Assembly: GCA_910585345.1 (NCBI GenBank)
Contig: CAJUDS010000011.1
Span: 21,222-85,221, forward strand
Reading direction: 5' to 3'
From: an uncultured Lachnospiraceae bacterium
Lineage (GTDB): Bacteria > Bacillota > Clostridia > Lachnospirales > Lachnospiraceae
DNA length: 64,000 nt
The position numbers and the translations under genes were made by a program. Position 1 is the first letter of the stretch. Each line of letters opens with the position of its first letter. Under the pieces are notes generated by a model, which saw only the letters and a program-made list of their open reading frames with translations, searched no databases and was not told the origin of the DNA. Shown one piece after another: positions 35,922 through 44,408 of the stretch.

Positions 35922-36962
35922 TCACTTTTTTGCTTTTCCCAGATATGCTGCCCTGATCTTATCATTTTCCAGCAATTCCATCCCGCCGCCTTCCATCGTA
36001 ATGCAGCCTGTCTCCATCACATAAGCAAGATCCGCCGCCTTTAACGCCATATTGGCATTCTGTTCTACCAGCAGAATTGTGACCCCCTGACGATTAATTT
36101 CACGAATAATATCAAACACACCCTGTACAATAATCGGCGCCAGTCCAAGAGAGGGTTCATCCATCATAATAAGAGAGGGTTTGCTCATCAAAGCCCGGCC
36201 TATCGCCAACATCTGCTGTTCCCCGCCCGACAGTGTTCCTGCCTTCTGCCAGGAACGCTCCTTCAGACGCGGAAACAGTTCACATACCCATCCGATATCT
36301 GCTGACAAATCATCCTTTCTCATGTATGCACCCACCTTCAGGTTTTCCAACACCGTCAGATTGGGAAACACCCTTCTCCCTTCCGGTACGAGCGTTATCC
36401 CCTTCGCCACAATAGCATCTGTCGACAGACCTGACAATTCCCCGCCAAGGAATGTAATGCTACCCTGCGCAGGCTTTTCCAATCCTACAATCGAACGAAG
36501 TAATACATAAATCCGGTCAGAAATCTCCATCACCAAATCCATATGATGCTCAATCATAAACACAGTTAAATGAAAATCTTCTTTAATTTTTCTGATAAAC
36601 GCAGTCAATTCATCCGTTTCCTGCGGGTTCATACCTGCTGCAGGCTCATCCAACAGTAACAGCTCCGGTTTCGTGGCAAGGGCGCGGGCAATTTCCAAAT
36701 GTCTCTGCTTCCCGTAAGGAAGCGAACTTGCGATCTCATCCTTTACATCTGCCTGCCCAAGTATCGTCAAGAGCTCCATTGTCTCTTCTTTGTTTCTCCG
36801 TTCTTCCTGATAGTTCAGCCGGAAAGTAGCCGAAAGAAAATTTGCTTTCGATCGCATATGTTTTGCAATCAGCACATTGTCAAACACAGTGAGGTTTTTA
36901 AATAAACGGATATTCTGAAATGTCCGCGCCACTCCAAGCCGTGTGATTCTGTCAGGTGTCAT
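35922..36962 (-). pseudogene. livG-livF in-frame deletion fusion
   Basis: A 346-residue open frame. Residues 1-154 are the LivG back half (TPDRITRLGVARTFQNIRLF, signature LPYGKQRHLEIARA, Walker B LLLLDEPAAG, H-loop MIEHHMD, SDRIYVL). From about 155 it is LivF beginning at LRSIVGLEKPAQG, missing the first roughly 40 residues with Walker A, but with signature LSGGEQQMLAIGRA and DEPSLGLAP. So the LivG tail, the LivF start and both P-loops are absent from this frame. The join is near 36500 and keeps frame. ATP hydrolysis as for a normal LivFG pair is not expected unless LivG is restored by frameshifting. Confidence 0.85.
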
Positions 36963-36967
36963 AGATT

Positions 36968-37252
36968 TTACGACAGAATACTTATCTCTCGTTTCCTTTT
37001 CCCCCAGATATTTTTTTTCATCTGGCCACGTGGAAAATTTGAAGAAATTATATCTTCTTTAAATTTTATCTGTCCATTCGTTGGTGCGTATACACCTGTT
37101 ATGATATTAAACGCTGTTGTTTTTCCCGCGCCGTTTGGGCCGATTAACGCTACAATTTCACCCTCATTAACATGCAGCGACAGATTATTAACAGCCACCA
37201 CACCTCCAAACTGCATCGTCACATCACTGACACACAACACTTCCTTTCCCAT
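36968..37252 (-). pseudogene. livG: livG 5' fragment, frameshifted
   Basis: The first part of LivG with Walker A GPNGAGKTT, ending after a frameshift. Reading across the A8 run at 37011-37018 with one extra base rejoins it to the KSMTPDRITRLG frame of the next gene. ATG 37252 has AAGG upstream. Cause could be real mutation, slippage at the A-run, or sequencing error. Confidence 0.85.
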
Positions 37253-37298
37253 GATCAAATACCTTCTTTCTTTGCAGAAGTATTTGTTAATTTATATT

Positions 37299-38408
37299 TT
37301 AATTTTTAAACTTTTGATACATCTCATCCCAGGAAAACTCTTTTTGTCCCATCAATCCTTTACGATAGAAAAGCACAAGAACCATCAACAAAACAGAAAA
37401 TACCACCATTCTAAGTCCGGAACGGAAAACAGGTATTTCCACTCCCATAATACTGAGCGGTTCATCAAAGAAGCGAAGCCACTCCAACCCCCCTGTAATA
37501 ATAAAAGAAGCAATAATCGTCCCTGTGACGCTTCCCATACCGCCCAGCACAATAATCAGCAGAAAATTATAAGTCATTGTAAAATAAAACTGTTTCGGAT
37601 CCACCGATGTCAACAACGCAGCGTAAAGTCCCCCTCCTATTGCCGTAAAAAATGAGCTGACCGCAAATGCTAAATTTTTGTGAAAGCTTAAATTGATGCC
37701 CATCGCCTCAGCTGCAATATCATCTTCACGAATTGCTTGAAATGCTCTGCCATAAGAAGAATGAATCAATAACACCATAACGCCAATACAGACAGCCGCC
37801 GCCCCGAAGGGAACCCACATTGTCTGAATGCCGGGAATCCGGTCAATTTTAATCCCCATCAGTCTTGCCGTTTCAAAATCTTTTGATACGGCACGCATAG
37901 CCATACCGGTTTTCGTATGATTGACAAGCAGCATCAGACCTGCCAAAATCAAAATCACAAGAATAGGAGCAATCACCGCAACGGTTTGAAAAGATATATT
38001 TCCAATATTGACCACCTTCGTCAGCCAGGGAATATCAGGATATCCCTTCGGCACACCGCTGAACAGATAAACTGCCAGATTTTCCAGAAGATAGGAAGCC
38101 CCTATCTCAGAAATCATAATCGACATCCGGGGTGCATTGCGCAAAGGTTTATAGGCGCTTCGCTCTAACAGCATACCTAACGCTATCGTTAATACGATGA
38201 TCAGCGGAAGCGCAATCCAGACAGAAAGTCCAAAATCCACCATTGCAAAGATCATAAAATACGACGCCATCATGAAAATATCTCCATGGGCAAAGTTGAT
38301 CAACAGCAAAATTCCGTAAACCATAGTATAGCCGATGGCAATCAGTGCATACAAACTGCCTACAGAAATCCCATTTAGCAGATGCTGCAGAAAAATATCC
38401 ATACTCAT
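37299..38408 (-). pseudogene. livH-livM in-frame deletion fusion
   Basis: A 369-residue frame. The first about 190 residues are LivH (GISVGSLYALIAIGYTMVYGI, NFAHGDIFMM, AVSKDFETARLMGIKIDRI). From there it is LivM (SSYGRAFQAIREDDIAAEAMGI, GGGLYAALL, VLGGMGSVTG, FYRKGLMGQKEFSW). The LivH end and the LivM start are missing; the join near 37836 keeps frame. GGAGG precedes ATG 38408. A single chimeric permease is possible but loss of function is likelier. Confidence 0.85.
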
Positions 38409-38439
38409 ACTATTTTCCTCCATATACCATATCGCGGCA

Positions 38440-38525
38440 TCCGCCAAGCACCCGTTTCATGACAGACGCTTGGCGGACGCCCGAAAAATTTCAAAATGAG
38501 AAAGGCCTGGTAAGACCTTTCTCAT
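38440..38525 (-). terminator. Two hairpins between livJ remnant and livHM
   Basis: TCCGCCAAGC/GCTTGGCGGA (38440-38477) and ATGAGAAAGG/CCTTTCTCAT (38496-38525, TTTTGAAATTTTT follows on the minus strand). The second looks like a binding-protein/permease attenuator. Confidence 0.75.
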
Positions 38526-38545
38526 GTCAATCTTTGCTTATACAA

Positions 38546-38939
38546 TTATTCGGAAACAGTAACCGTATCCAGATATTTGAATTGTCCGCCTTCCACGGTC
38601 TTGACAATTGCCACATCCTTCTGCGCGTCACCGTTCTCATCAAATGTGATGGCGCCTGTCACGCCTACAAAATCACTGGTGTCTGCCAACGCCTAGCGAA
38701 TAGCGTCTCCGTCTGTTGACCCCGCTCTCTCAATTGCATCCAGAACCACACAGTATGCGTCATAACCCAGTGCGGATACTGCCGGGATAATGGCTTCCCC
38801 GCCTAAATACTCTTTAAATCCAGGTACAAATTTTTTTGCCTCTTCAGAAGCGCTTGCGTCATTTTCATCATAAAATGTAGAGAGAACAACACCTTCTGCC
38901 GCGTCGCCCGCCACATCAATGATCGCTTCATTTTCTTAG
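38546..38939 (-). pseudogene. livJ 3' remnant with a nonsense codon
   Basis: Only the end of a LivJ binding protein remains: AGDAAEGVVLST, FVPGFKEYLGGEAIIPAVSALGYDAYCVVLDAIERAG, then TAG at 38693-38695, and after it in the same frame ALADTSDFVGVTGAITFDENGDAQKDVAIVKTVEGG to a TAA at 38546. The normal residue at the TAG is a Glu (GAG). The front 250-odd residues are absent; homology stops near 38939. Confidence 0.85.
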
Positions 38940-39193
38940 GAACATTCAGAATCGGTTATCCTGGGCGCTGCCCGGCATAGATTTCTGTGCGTACCAGGGC
39001 AGAAAAGATTGCATTTTCTAATAGTCTGCGTGGAAAGTACAACGGCATAAAGATAATATTTCTGTAGAATATCTCATTAGAATGGTCAGGGCAGTTAGAA
39101 AATACGATATCCGCAGGCAGGAGCTGATACAGAAACTGTCAATTTAGCAAATGGGCGCCCACTACGGCTGTCACACAAATGTTTATAATTTGT
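38940..39193. other. Non-coding stretch with a possible ORF scrap
   Basis: No complete gene. On the plus strand around 39027-39141 a 35-codon stretch reads like protein (QRHKDNISVEYLIRMVR, then AVRKYDIRRQELIQKL) but has stops on both sides and no start. It may be a fragment of whatever replaced the front of livJ; I do not recognise it. Confidence 0.4.
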
Positions 39194-39724
39194 TCATACC
39201 ATCCATGTCGCAATCACTACGCTCGCGGCGACGCCCGCAAACGTGGAAAGCAAAGCCCCGGCAAGCGTAAATCTTGTCTTTGTCACTTTTGCCGCCATAA
39301 AATAGACAGACATTGTATAAAACACCGTTTCCGTGCAGCTCATCATAATAGACGTCACAAGTCCGATGTAGGAATCCGTTCCGAATTTCTTAAAAATGTC
39401 CAATACGAGGCCGGTAGCGGCAGAAGATGAAAACATCTTAATAATCGTCACCGGAACAAGCTCCGAAGGAAATCCGAAGGGTTCTGTCAAACCGCCCGTA
39501 ATCCTGCCTACAAAATCCAGAAAACCGGAAGCCCGCAATACGCCTACCGCCACCATCAATCCAATCAGCGTAGGCATAATCTGCAATACCACCTGAAATC
39601 CGTCCCTGGCTCCTTTTATAAAGTTTTCATAGATATTGGTCCTCATCAGCAGCCCCTCTGCTATAATATAAAAAATCACAAGGGGAATGATAATATTCGA
39701 TAAATTTGTAAATACTGAAAGCAT
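39194..39724 (-). CDS. spmB: Spore maturation protein B
   Basis: A 176-residue nucleoside-recognition/Gate-family membrane protein with the SpmB features NIIIPLVIFYIIAEG, ARDGFQVVLQIMPTLIGLMVAVGVLRASG and SSSAATGL. It is needed with SpmA for spore core dehydration in Bacillus. Start at 39724 fits family length; the ribosome site is only CCGGAAA and lies in a hairpin arm. Separated from spmA by a DUF3048 gene. Confidence 0.9.
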   Translation of the reverse strand: MLSVFTNLSNIIIPLVIFYIIAEGLLMRTNIYENFIKGARDGFQVVLQIMPTLIGLMVAVGVLRASGFLDFVGRITGGLTEPFGFPSELVPVTIIKMFSSSAATGLVLDIFKKFGTDSYIGLVTSIMMSCTETVFYTMSVYFMAAKVTKTRFTLAGALLSTFAGVAASVVIATWMV

Positions 39725-39728
39725 AAAA

Positions 39729-39774
39729 TTTCCGGGCAGGTATTTATTACAATATATGCCGTCCTGCCCGGAAA
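39729..39774 (-). terminator. Hairpin overlapping the spmB ribosome site
   Basis: TTTCCGGGCAGG and CCTGCCCGGAAA, perfect 12-base arms over a 22-base loop, followed on the minus strand by TTTTATG, which is the spmB start. A terminator for the DUF3048 gene and possible brake on spmB translation. Confidence 0.75.
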
Positions 39775-39794
39775 TAGAAAACAATATTCTTTTT

Positions 39795-40910
39795 TTAACT
39801 GATCGAGAGATTTTTCCATCCATCATCGGGAACAAGCGTTACATACGTTTTACCTGTATTGATTTTGATCTCATTACCGTCCATATCAAAATAACGGGTA
39901 GGTTCCGCATCACCCACTTTACCCCATGTAACGGGTATTGCTTTTCCATTTGTCACATAATACCCGTCCCGATTGGTATCAATACAGTTGTAGATCATAT
40001 ATCCGTTCTCATCATACTGATGGAATGTACAATTCTGAATCAGCACATTCTTGAAAGTAAGAACAGCATCCCCATTCCCCGGATCTTTATGAATCTCTCC
40101 ATAATCATAATAATCATATGTCTGCGTCTCTTCATTATATTTCAGCGTAGACTGATTGTGTTTGAATGGCAGTACGATTTCCTTGGCATCGATTACGTCG
40201 TCCGCATCTTCCAGTGTAAGCTCTTCGTCAGAAAACTGGTAATGAGGGCCCGGATAGAATTCGTCATACTCCTTGGAATAGTTGGAAGCTTCAAACTTGG
40301 AATCCAGATTTCCCGTACAGATGTACTCCGTAAATTCCCTCTTCTTACCGTTGTTTACCCTGTCAAAACCGCCGCTGAAATGCGCGGAATAATCGTTTGC
40401 CAGATACGGATCAATATAGAAGGGACCACCGTCATGGCAGAGCACTGCGTTCCACTCCGCTGCCAGCAGAATATTTGTCGGCCTTGTACTGCGGATGCTG
40501 CCAAGCTGTTCGATCTTTTCCCAGTCTTTTACAAGTACCATCAGACGGGTAATTCTGTCATTTTTTGTACTGTTCATAATCTCATATACCACGTCTGCCT
40601 GAGACAGGCCATAATGGGGCAGCGCCGCTTTTTCATTATCCACCATAGCTGCAATCGGTCTCTGGTTTTTCAGGCTCTCATCAATCCATTCATTCGTCAG
40701 TTCACTCCGGTACATGCCGTCATGATTCTCTTCTTCCTCTGCTTCTGTCTCTTCACTCTCTTCTTCCGTCTGTTCCTCTACCTCTGCCTCGATGGTTTCA
40801 TCCTGGATATCTTCCAATATGGAAGCGCTTTCTTCTTTCTTCCCACATCCGCTGCATATCACAGAAGCCAGCAATGCGGAAGTCAAAAGCAATACTGATT
40901 TTCTTTTCAT
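39795..40910 (-). CDS. DUF3048 (YerB-like) lipoprotein
   Basis: A 371-residue lipoprotein (VICSGC, Cys 22) with an acidic Glu-rich linker (about 30-63) and the DUF3048 region: AAMVDNEKAALPHYGLSQADVVYEI, SIRSTRPTNILLAAEWNAVLCHDGG, and the C-terminal PVTWGK.....TRYFDMDGNEIKINTGKTYV. Function unknown in the family. It interrupts the usual spmA-spmB order and has its own promoter. Confidence 0.9.
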   Translation of the reverse strand: MKRKSVLLLTSALLASVICSGCGKKEESASILEDIQDETIEAEVEEQTEEESEETEAEEEENHDGMYRSELTNEWIDESLKNQRPIAAMVDNEKAALPHYGLSQADVVYEIMNSTKNDRITRLMVLVKDWEKIEQLGSIRSTRPTNILLAAEWNAVLCHDGGPFYIDPYLANDYSAHFSGGFDRVNNGKKREFTEYICTGNLDSKFEASNYSKEYDEFYPGPHYQFSDEELTLEDADDVIDAKEIVLPFKHNQSTLKYNEETQTYDYYDYGEIHKDPGNGDAVLTFKNVLIQNCTFHQYDENGYMIYNCIDTNRDGYYVTNGKAIPVTWGKVGDAEPTRYFDMDGNEIKINTGKTYVTLVPDDGWKNLSIS

Positions 40911-40965
40911 TGGTTCACCAAGTTCCTTTCCTCATGTTACTTATTTGGACATCATCTCTTCCCAT

Positions 40966-40994
40966 ACCATACTACAATATTCAAATAAGTACAA
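40966..40994 (-). promoter_or_regulatory. Promoter of the DUF3048 gene
   Basis: TTGTAC (40989-40994), 17 bases, TATGGT (40966-40971) on the minus strand. Confidence 0.6.
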
Positions 40995-41015
40995 CTGGTT
41001 TTTATTACAAAAAAT

Positions 41016-41687
41016 TTAAGTTTTTCCCTCCAATTTTGCCTTAATTTTGCAATACACCACCGCCGTGGCTGTACTCACCGCCGTCGCCACAATCGCCGGT
41101 GCAATAATGACCGCCGGATTGGCGCTGCCATACTGACTGCGGTAAGCAATCATATTCACGGGAATAAGCTGCAGAGACGATATATTAAGAATTAAAAAAA
41201 TACACATCTCTTTGCTTGCGCTGCGCTTCCTGCCCCCTAGATTTCCCGTGGTACGGGTACGCTTCTCTTTCTTCCCAACGCCTTCGCCATCCTCTATGTA
41301 CTGCGGATTTCCCCTCTCCACCTCCAGCTTCGCCAACTCCTCCATCGCCTTTAGCCCTGCCGGCGTACAGGCCCAGCCCAGCCCTAATACATTGGCAATG
41401 ATGTTCGTAGAAATGTATTTTCTTGCTATATGGCTCTTGGGAATATCCGGAAACATAAACGACACAAAAGGACTGATTGCCCTTGTCCATCTGTCAATCA
41501 GTCCCGCCTTTTCCGCTATTTCCATCAATCCCATCCAGAGCGCCATCACTCCTGTCATCGTAATACAAAGATTAACCGCCTCTCTGGAAGAATCCAGCGC
41601 CGCATTTGTCACCTCCGCCATGTGTCCGGTCAATGACCCATAAAGAATGCCGATGACAATCATGCTTCCCCAAATATAATTCAGCAT
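41016..41687 (-). CDS. spmA: Spore maturation protein A
   Basis: A 223-residue membrane protein: MLNYIWGSMIVIGILYG, TGVMALWMGLMEIAEKAGLID, SPFVSFMFPDIPKSH and GWACTPAGLKAM are SpmA landmarks. A basic loop lies at about 140-160. It follows nagA and probably shares its transcript. Confidence 0.93.
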   Translation of the reverse strand: MLNYIWGSMIVIGILYGSLTGHMAEVTNAALDSSREAVNLCITMTGVMALWMGLMEIAEKAGLIDRWTRAISPFVSFMFPDIPKSHIARKYISTNIIANVLGLGWACTPAGLKAMEELAKLEVERGNPQYIEDGEGVGKKEKRTRTTGNLGGRKRSASKEMCIFLILNISSLQLIPVNMIAYRSQYGSANPAVIIAPAIVATAVSTATAVVYCKIKAKLEGKT

Positions 41688-41742
41688 ATACTTTCTTTTC
41701 CTTTTTTATTCAGTATATGCGTCCCTGCACAAGATCAGTCTT

Positions 41743-42870
41743 TTATCCTTTTACGACCTTTCCTTTTTTGATTACCTTTACAATGTTCAGCTCCTGGTCT
41801 AAAATAACCAGATCCGCATACTTCCCTATCTCAATACTACCATATTCTTCCAACAGCCCTACAGCCTCCGCAGGATTGTGCGTTGCGCATTTCACGGCGC
41901 TGGCAAGCGGTATTTTGGCCGTTTTTACTGCATAGCGCAGACAATTCATCAAATTTGTGGCGGAACCTGCGATCGCGCCGCCTTCAACCAGCGTCGCCAG
42001 ATTGCCCCGTACCTTTACTGCCTGACCGCCCAGAGAATACTCCCCGTCTGCCATTCCTGTAGCTTCCATACTATCGCTGATCAGAATAATCCTGTCGTCT
42101 CCGAACATTTTAAATGTGGCGCGAATCACTGACGGATGCACATGAACGCCATCACAAATTAACTCTACCCTACAGTCACTGTCACAAGCCGCGCCGATAA
42201 CCCCCGGTGCCCTGTGCGTAAAAGGAGGCATCGCGTTATAGAGATGTGTAACCTGCCTTGCCCCACGCGCAAAGGCCTCTTTTGCCGTATCATAGTCTGC
42301 TGTCGTATGTGCAACGGAAATAACCACTTCATCCTTACATGCATCGATAAACTCCATCGCGCCTTTTTGCTCCGGCGCTACCGCGCACAATCGGAACAAC
42401 CCGCCGGATGCCTTCTGCAGTCTGCGAAACAATTCCGCATCCGGACAATGAATGTAATCCGGATTTTGCGCACCCTTTTTCTCCATGGAGATAAACGGCC
42501 CTTCCATATTAATGCCGACCAGTTCTGCGCCTTCTTTATGATCGGCTTTTTTGTAAGCGGCCGCAGCTTCTGCTATCTTCTGCAGCGTACTCTCCCCTAA
42601 TGTCATAGTTGCTGGATTGATACTCGTGACCCCGTTTTCTAATTCATACTTCGCCATTGCTAAAATAGCCTCTTCTGTCCCATCACAAAAATCATGTCCC
42701 ACACAACCATGGAAATGAACATCCATCAAGCCGGGAATCACATAACAACCCTTCGCGTCAATCACATCTTTTCCCGCTTCTTTCGCGGAAATACGCTCTC
42801 CCTCCACACAGACATCTCCCTGTGCAAATGTACCATCCGGCTGAAATACCATACCTTCTCTGATTACCAT
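41743..42870 (-). CDS. nagA: N-acetylglucosamine-6-phosphate deacetylase
   Basis: A 375-residue amidohydrolase removing acetate from GlcNAc-6-P. VIPGLMDVHFHG near 45-56 holds the H-x-H, AHTTADY and HLYNAMPPFTHRAPG the other His, and DSMEAT the catalytic Asp. No nagB in the window. It follows an amino acid ABC transporter directly. Confidence 0.95.
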   Translation of the reverse strand: MVIREGMVFQPDGTFAQGDVCVEGERISAKEAGKDVIDAKGCYVIPGLMDVHFHGCVGHDFCDGTEEAILAMAKYELENGVTSINPATMTLGESTLQKIAEAAAAYKKADHKEGAELVGINMEGPFISMEKKGAQNPDYIHCPDAELFRRLQKASGGLFRLCAVAPEQKGAMEFIDACKDEVVISVAHTTADYDTAKEAFARGARQVTHLYNAMPPFTHRAPGVIGAACDSDCRVELICDGVHVHPSVIRATFKMFGDDRIILISDSMEATGMADGEYSLGGQAVKVRGNLATLVEGGAIAGSATNLMNCLRYAVKTAKIPLASAVKCATHNPAEAVGLLEEYGSIEIGKYADLVILDQELNIVKVIKKGKVVKG

Positions 42871-42883
42871 AAAAACCCTCCTT

Positions 42884-43606
42884 TTATATAATTTTAGATA
42901 AAAACTCTTGTAACCGGGGATTCTCAGGATGTTCGAAAAAATCCTGCGGATTATTTTCTTCCTTAATCACTCCCTCGTCTACAAACAATACCCTGGTTCC
43001 TACCTCTCTGGCAAACCCCATTTCATGTGTCACAATAATCATTGTCATACCATCATGTGCCAGATCGCTCATAACGTTCAGTACTTCTCCGACCATCTCC
43101 GGGTCAAGCGCCGAGGTCGGTTCGTCAAACAGCATTACTTCCGGATGCATGGCAAGAGAACGTACAATGGCAATTCTCTGCTTCTGCCCGCCCGAGAGCT
43201 GCGCCGGGTACGCCTTCGCTTTTTCTTCCAGTCCTACCCGTTTCAAAAGGGCCATGGCTTCCGTTTCCGCTTCCTGCTGCGGTTTCTTCAGCAGTTTTAT
43301 AGGAGCCAGCGTCAGATTTTCCAGGATTGTCTTATGCGGAAACAGATTGAAATGCTGGAATACCATACCGATCTTTTGTCTGTATTTATTAATATCCGTC
43401 TTTTTATCCGTAATATTTACACCCTCAAAAGAAATTTTACCGGAAGTGGGAATTTCCAAAAGATTCAGAGAACGCAGAAGCGTAGACTTACCGGAGCCGG
43501 AAGGCCCCACAATCACAACTACTTCTCCGCTTCTGATCTCTGTGCTGATATGATCCAATACCAGATTACTGCCGAAGGCTTTGCATAAATTATCAATTTG
43601 AAACAA
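42884..43606 (-). CDS. Polar amino acid ABC transporter ATPase, GlnQ type
   Basis: A 240-residue ATPase: GPSGSGKST, LSGGQKQRIAIVRSL, VMLFDEPTSALDPEMVGEVL, VTHEMGFAREV. I set the start at TTG 43606, five bases after a GAGGAG site that lies just past the permease stop; the longer GTG form (43627) would overlap the permease. Energises uptake with the neighbouring permease and binding protein. Confidence 0.92.
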   Translation of the reverse strand: MFQIDNLCKAFGSNLVLDHISTEIRSGEVVVIVGPSGSGKSTLLRSLNLLEIPTSGKISFEGVNITDKKTDINKYRQKIGMVFQHFNLFPHKTILENLTLAPIKLLKKPQQEAETEAMALLKRVGLEEKAKAYPAQLSGGQKQRIAIVRSLAMHPEVMLFDEPTSALDPEMVGEVLNVMSDLAHDGMTMIIVTHEMGFAREVGTRVLFVDEGVIKEENNPQDFFEHPENPRLQEFLSKII

Positions 43607-43616
43607 TACTTCTCCT

Positions 43617-44306
43617 CTATCGCTCACTTGTACGCAGCCTCCTTTCCAGATTTCCCACCAGCCATGTCAGTACTACGACCATAATCAGATAAATAATGGC
43701 AACTGCAATCAACGGCATAAAAGCTTCATAGGTACGGCTTCGTATGATATCGCCGCCTCTCGTCAAATCCATCATACCAATATAACCACAGACAGATGTC
43801 TCTTTCAACAGCACAATAAACTCATTTGCCAAAGCCGGCAGTACATTTTTAAAAGCCTGCGGCATAATAATATACCACATTGTCTGCGTATAAGAAAAAC
43901 CAAGGCTTCTCCCCGCTTCTAACTGTCCCGGGTCAATTGACATAATTCCCGAACGTACAATCTCCGCCACATACGCACCGGAGTTAATGCCAAACGCCAA
44001 TGTCGCGACAATGATTTTGCTCATATTGTAATTTCCGAATACCACATAACACATAATCATCAATTGTACCATCATTGGCGTACCTCTGATAACCGTCAGA
44101 TAAATTTTACATATAATATTCAGAAGTTTCCCTTTGCCCGTCTTATCATATGTGGAGCGTATAATAGCCACCAGGAATCCAAGCACAATACCAAGCAGCA
44201 CTGCAAGGAACGTAATCAACAGCGTATTGCCAAGTCCCTTTACAAGGTACATATACCTGTCGTCTTTAATGAAATTTGTATAAAACCGTAATTTAAAATC
44301 CTCCAC
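43617..44306 (-). CDS. Polar amino acid ABC permease
   Basis: A 229-residue HisM-type permease with five helices and the EAA-like loop SGIMSIDPGQLEAGRSLGFSYTQTM. GTG start at 44306 after AGGGACAGGAC. Single permease, so it likely forms a homodimer. Confidence 0.92.
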   Translation of the reverse strand: MEDFKLRFYTNFIKDDRYMYLVKGLGNTLLITFLAVLLGIVLGFLVAIIRSTYDKTGKGKLLNIICKIYLTVIRGTPMMVQLMIMCYVVFGNYNMSKIIVATLAFGINSGAYVAEIVRSGIMSIDPGQLEAGRSLGFSYTQTMWYIIMPQAFKNVLPALANEFIVLLKETSVCGYIGMMDLTRGGDIIRSRTYEAFMPLIAVAIIYLIMVVVLTWLVGNLERRLRTSER

Positions 44307-44343
44307 GTCCTGTCCCTTCTCCTCTTATTCTCGTATTCAACAG

Positions 44344-44378
44344 CAAGGCGGATTGCTACACCGTAGCACTCCGCCTTG
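44344..44378 (-). terminator. Hairpin between amino acid binding protein and permease
   Basis: CAAGGCGGA/TCCGCCTTG with an inner TGCTAC/GTAGCA stem. No T-run, so an mRNA-stabilising or attenuating hairpin. Confidence 0.75.
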
Positions 44379-44408
44379 TCTGTAACTTATTTCATTATAA
44401 TCGACAAA

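Noticed and set aside
35922..38939. liv region as a normal branched-chain amino acid transporter
   Set aside because: No frame carries a complete livJ, livH, livM, livG or livF; see the pseudogene entries.
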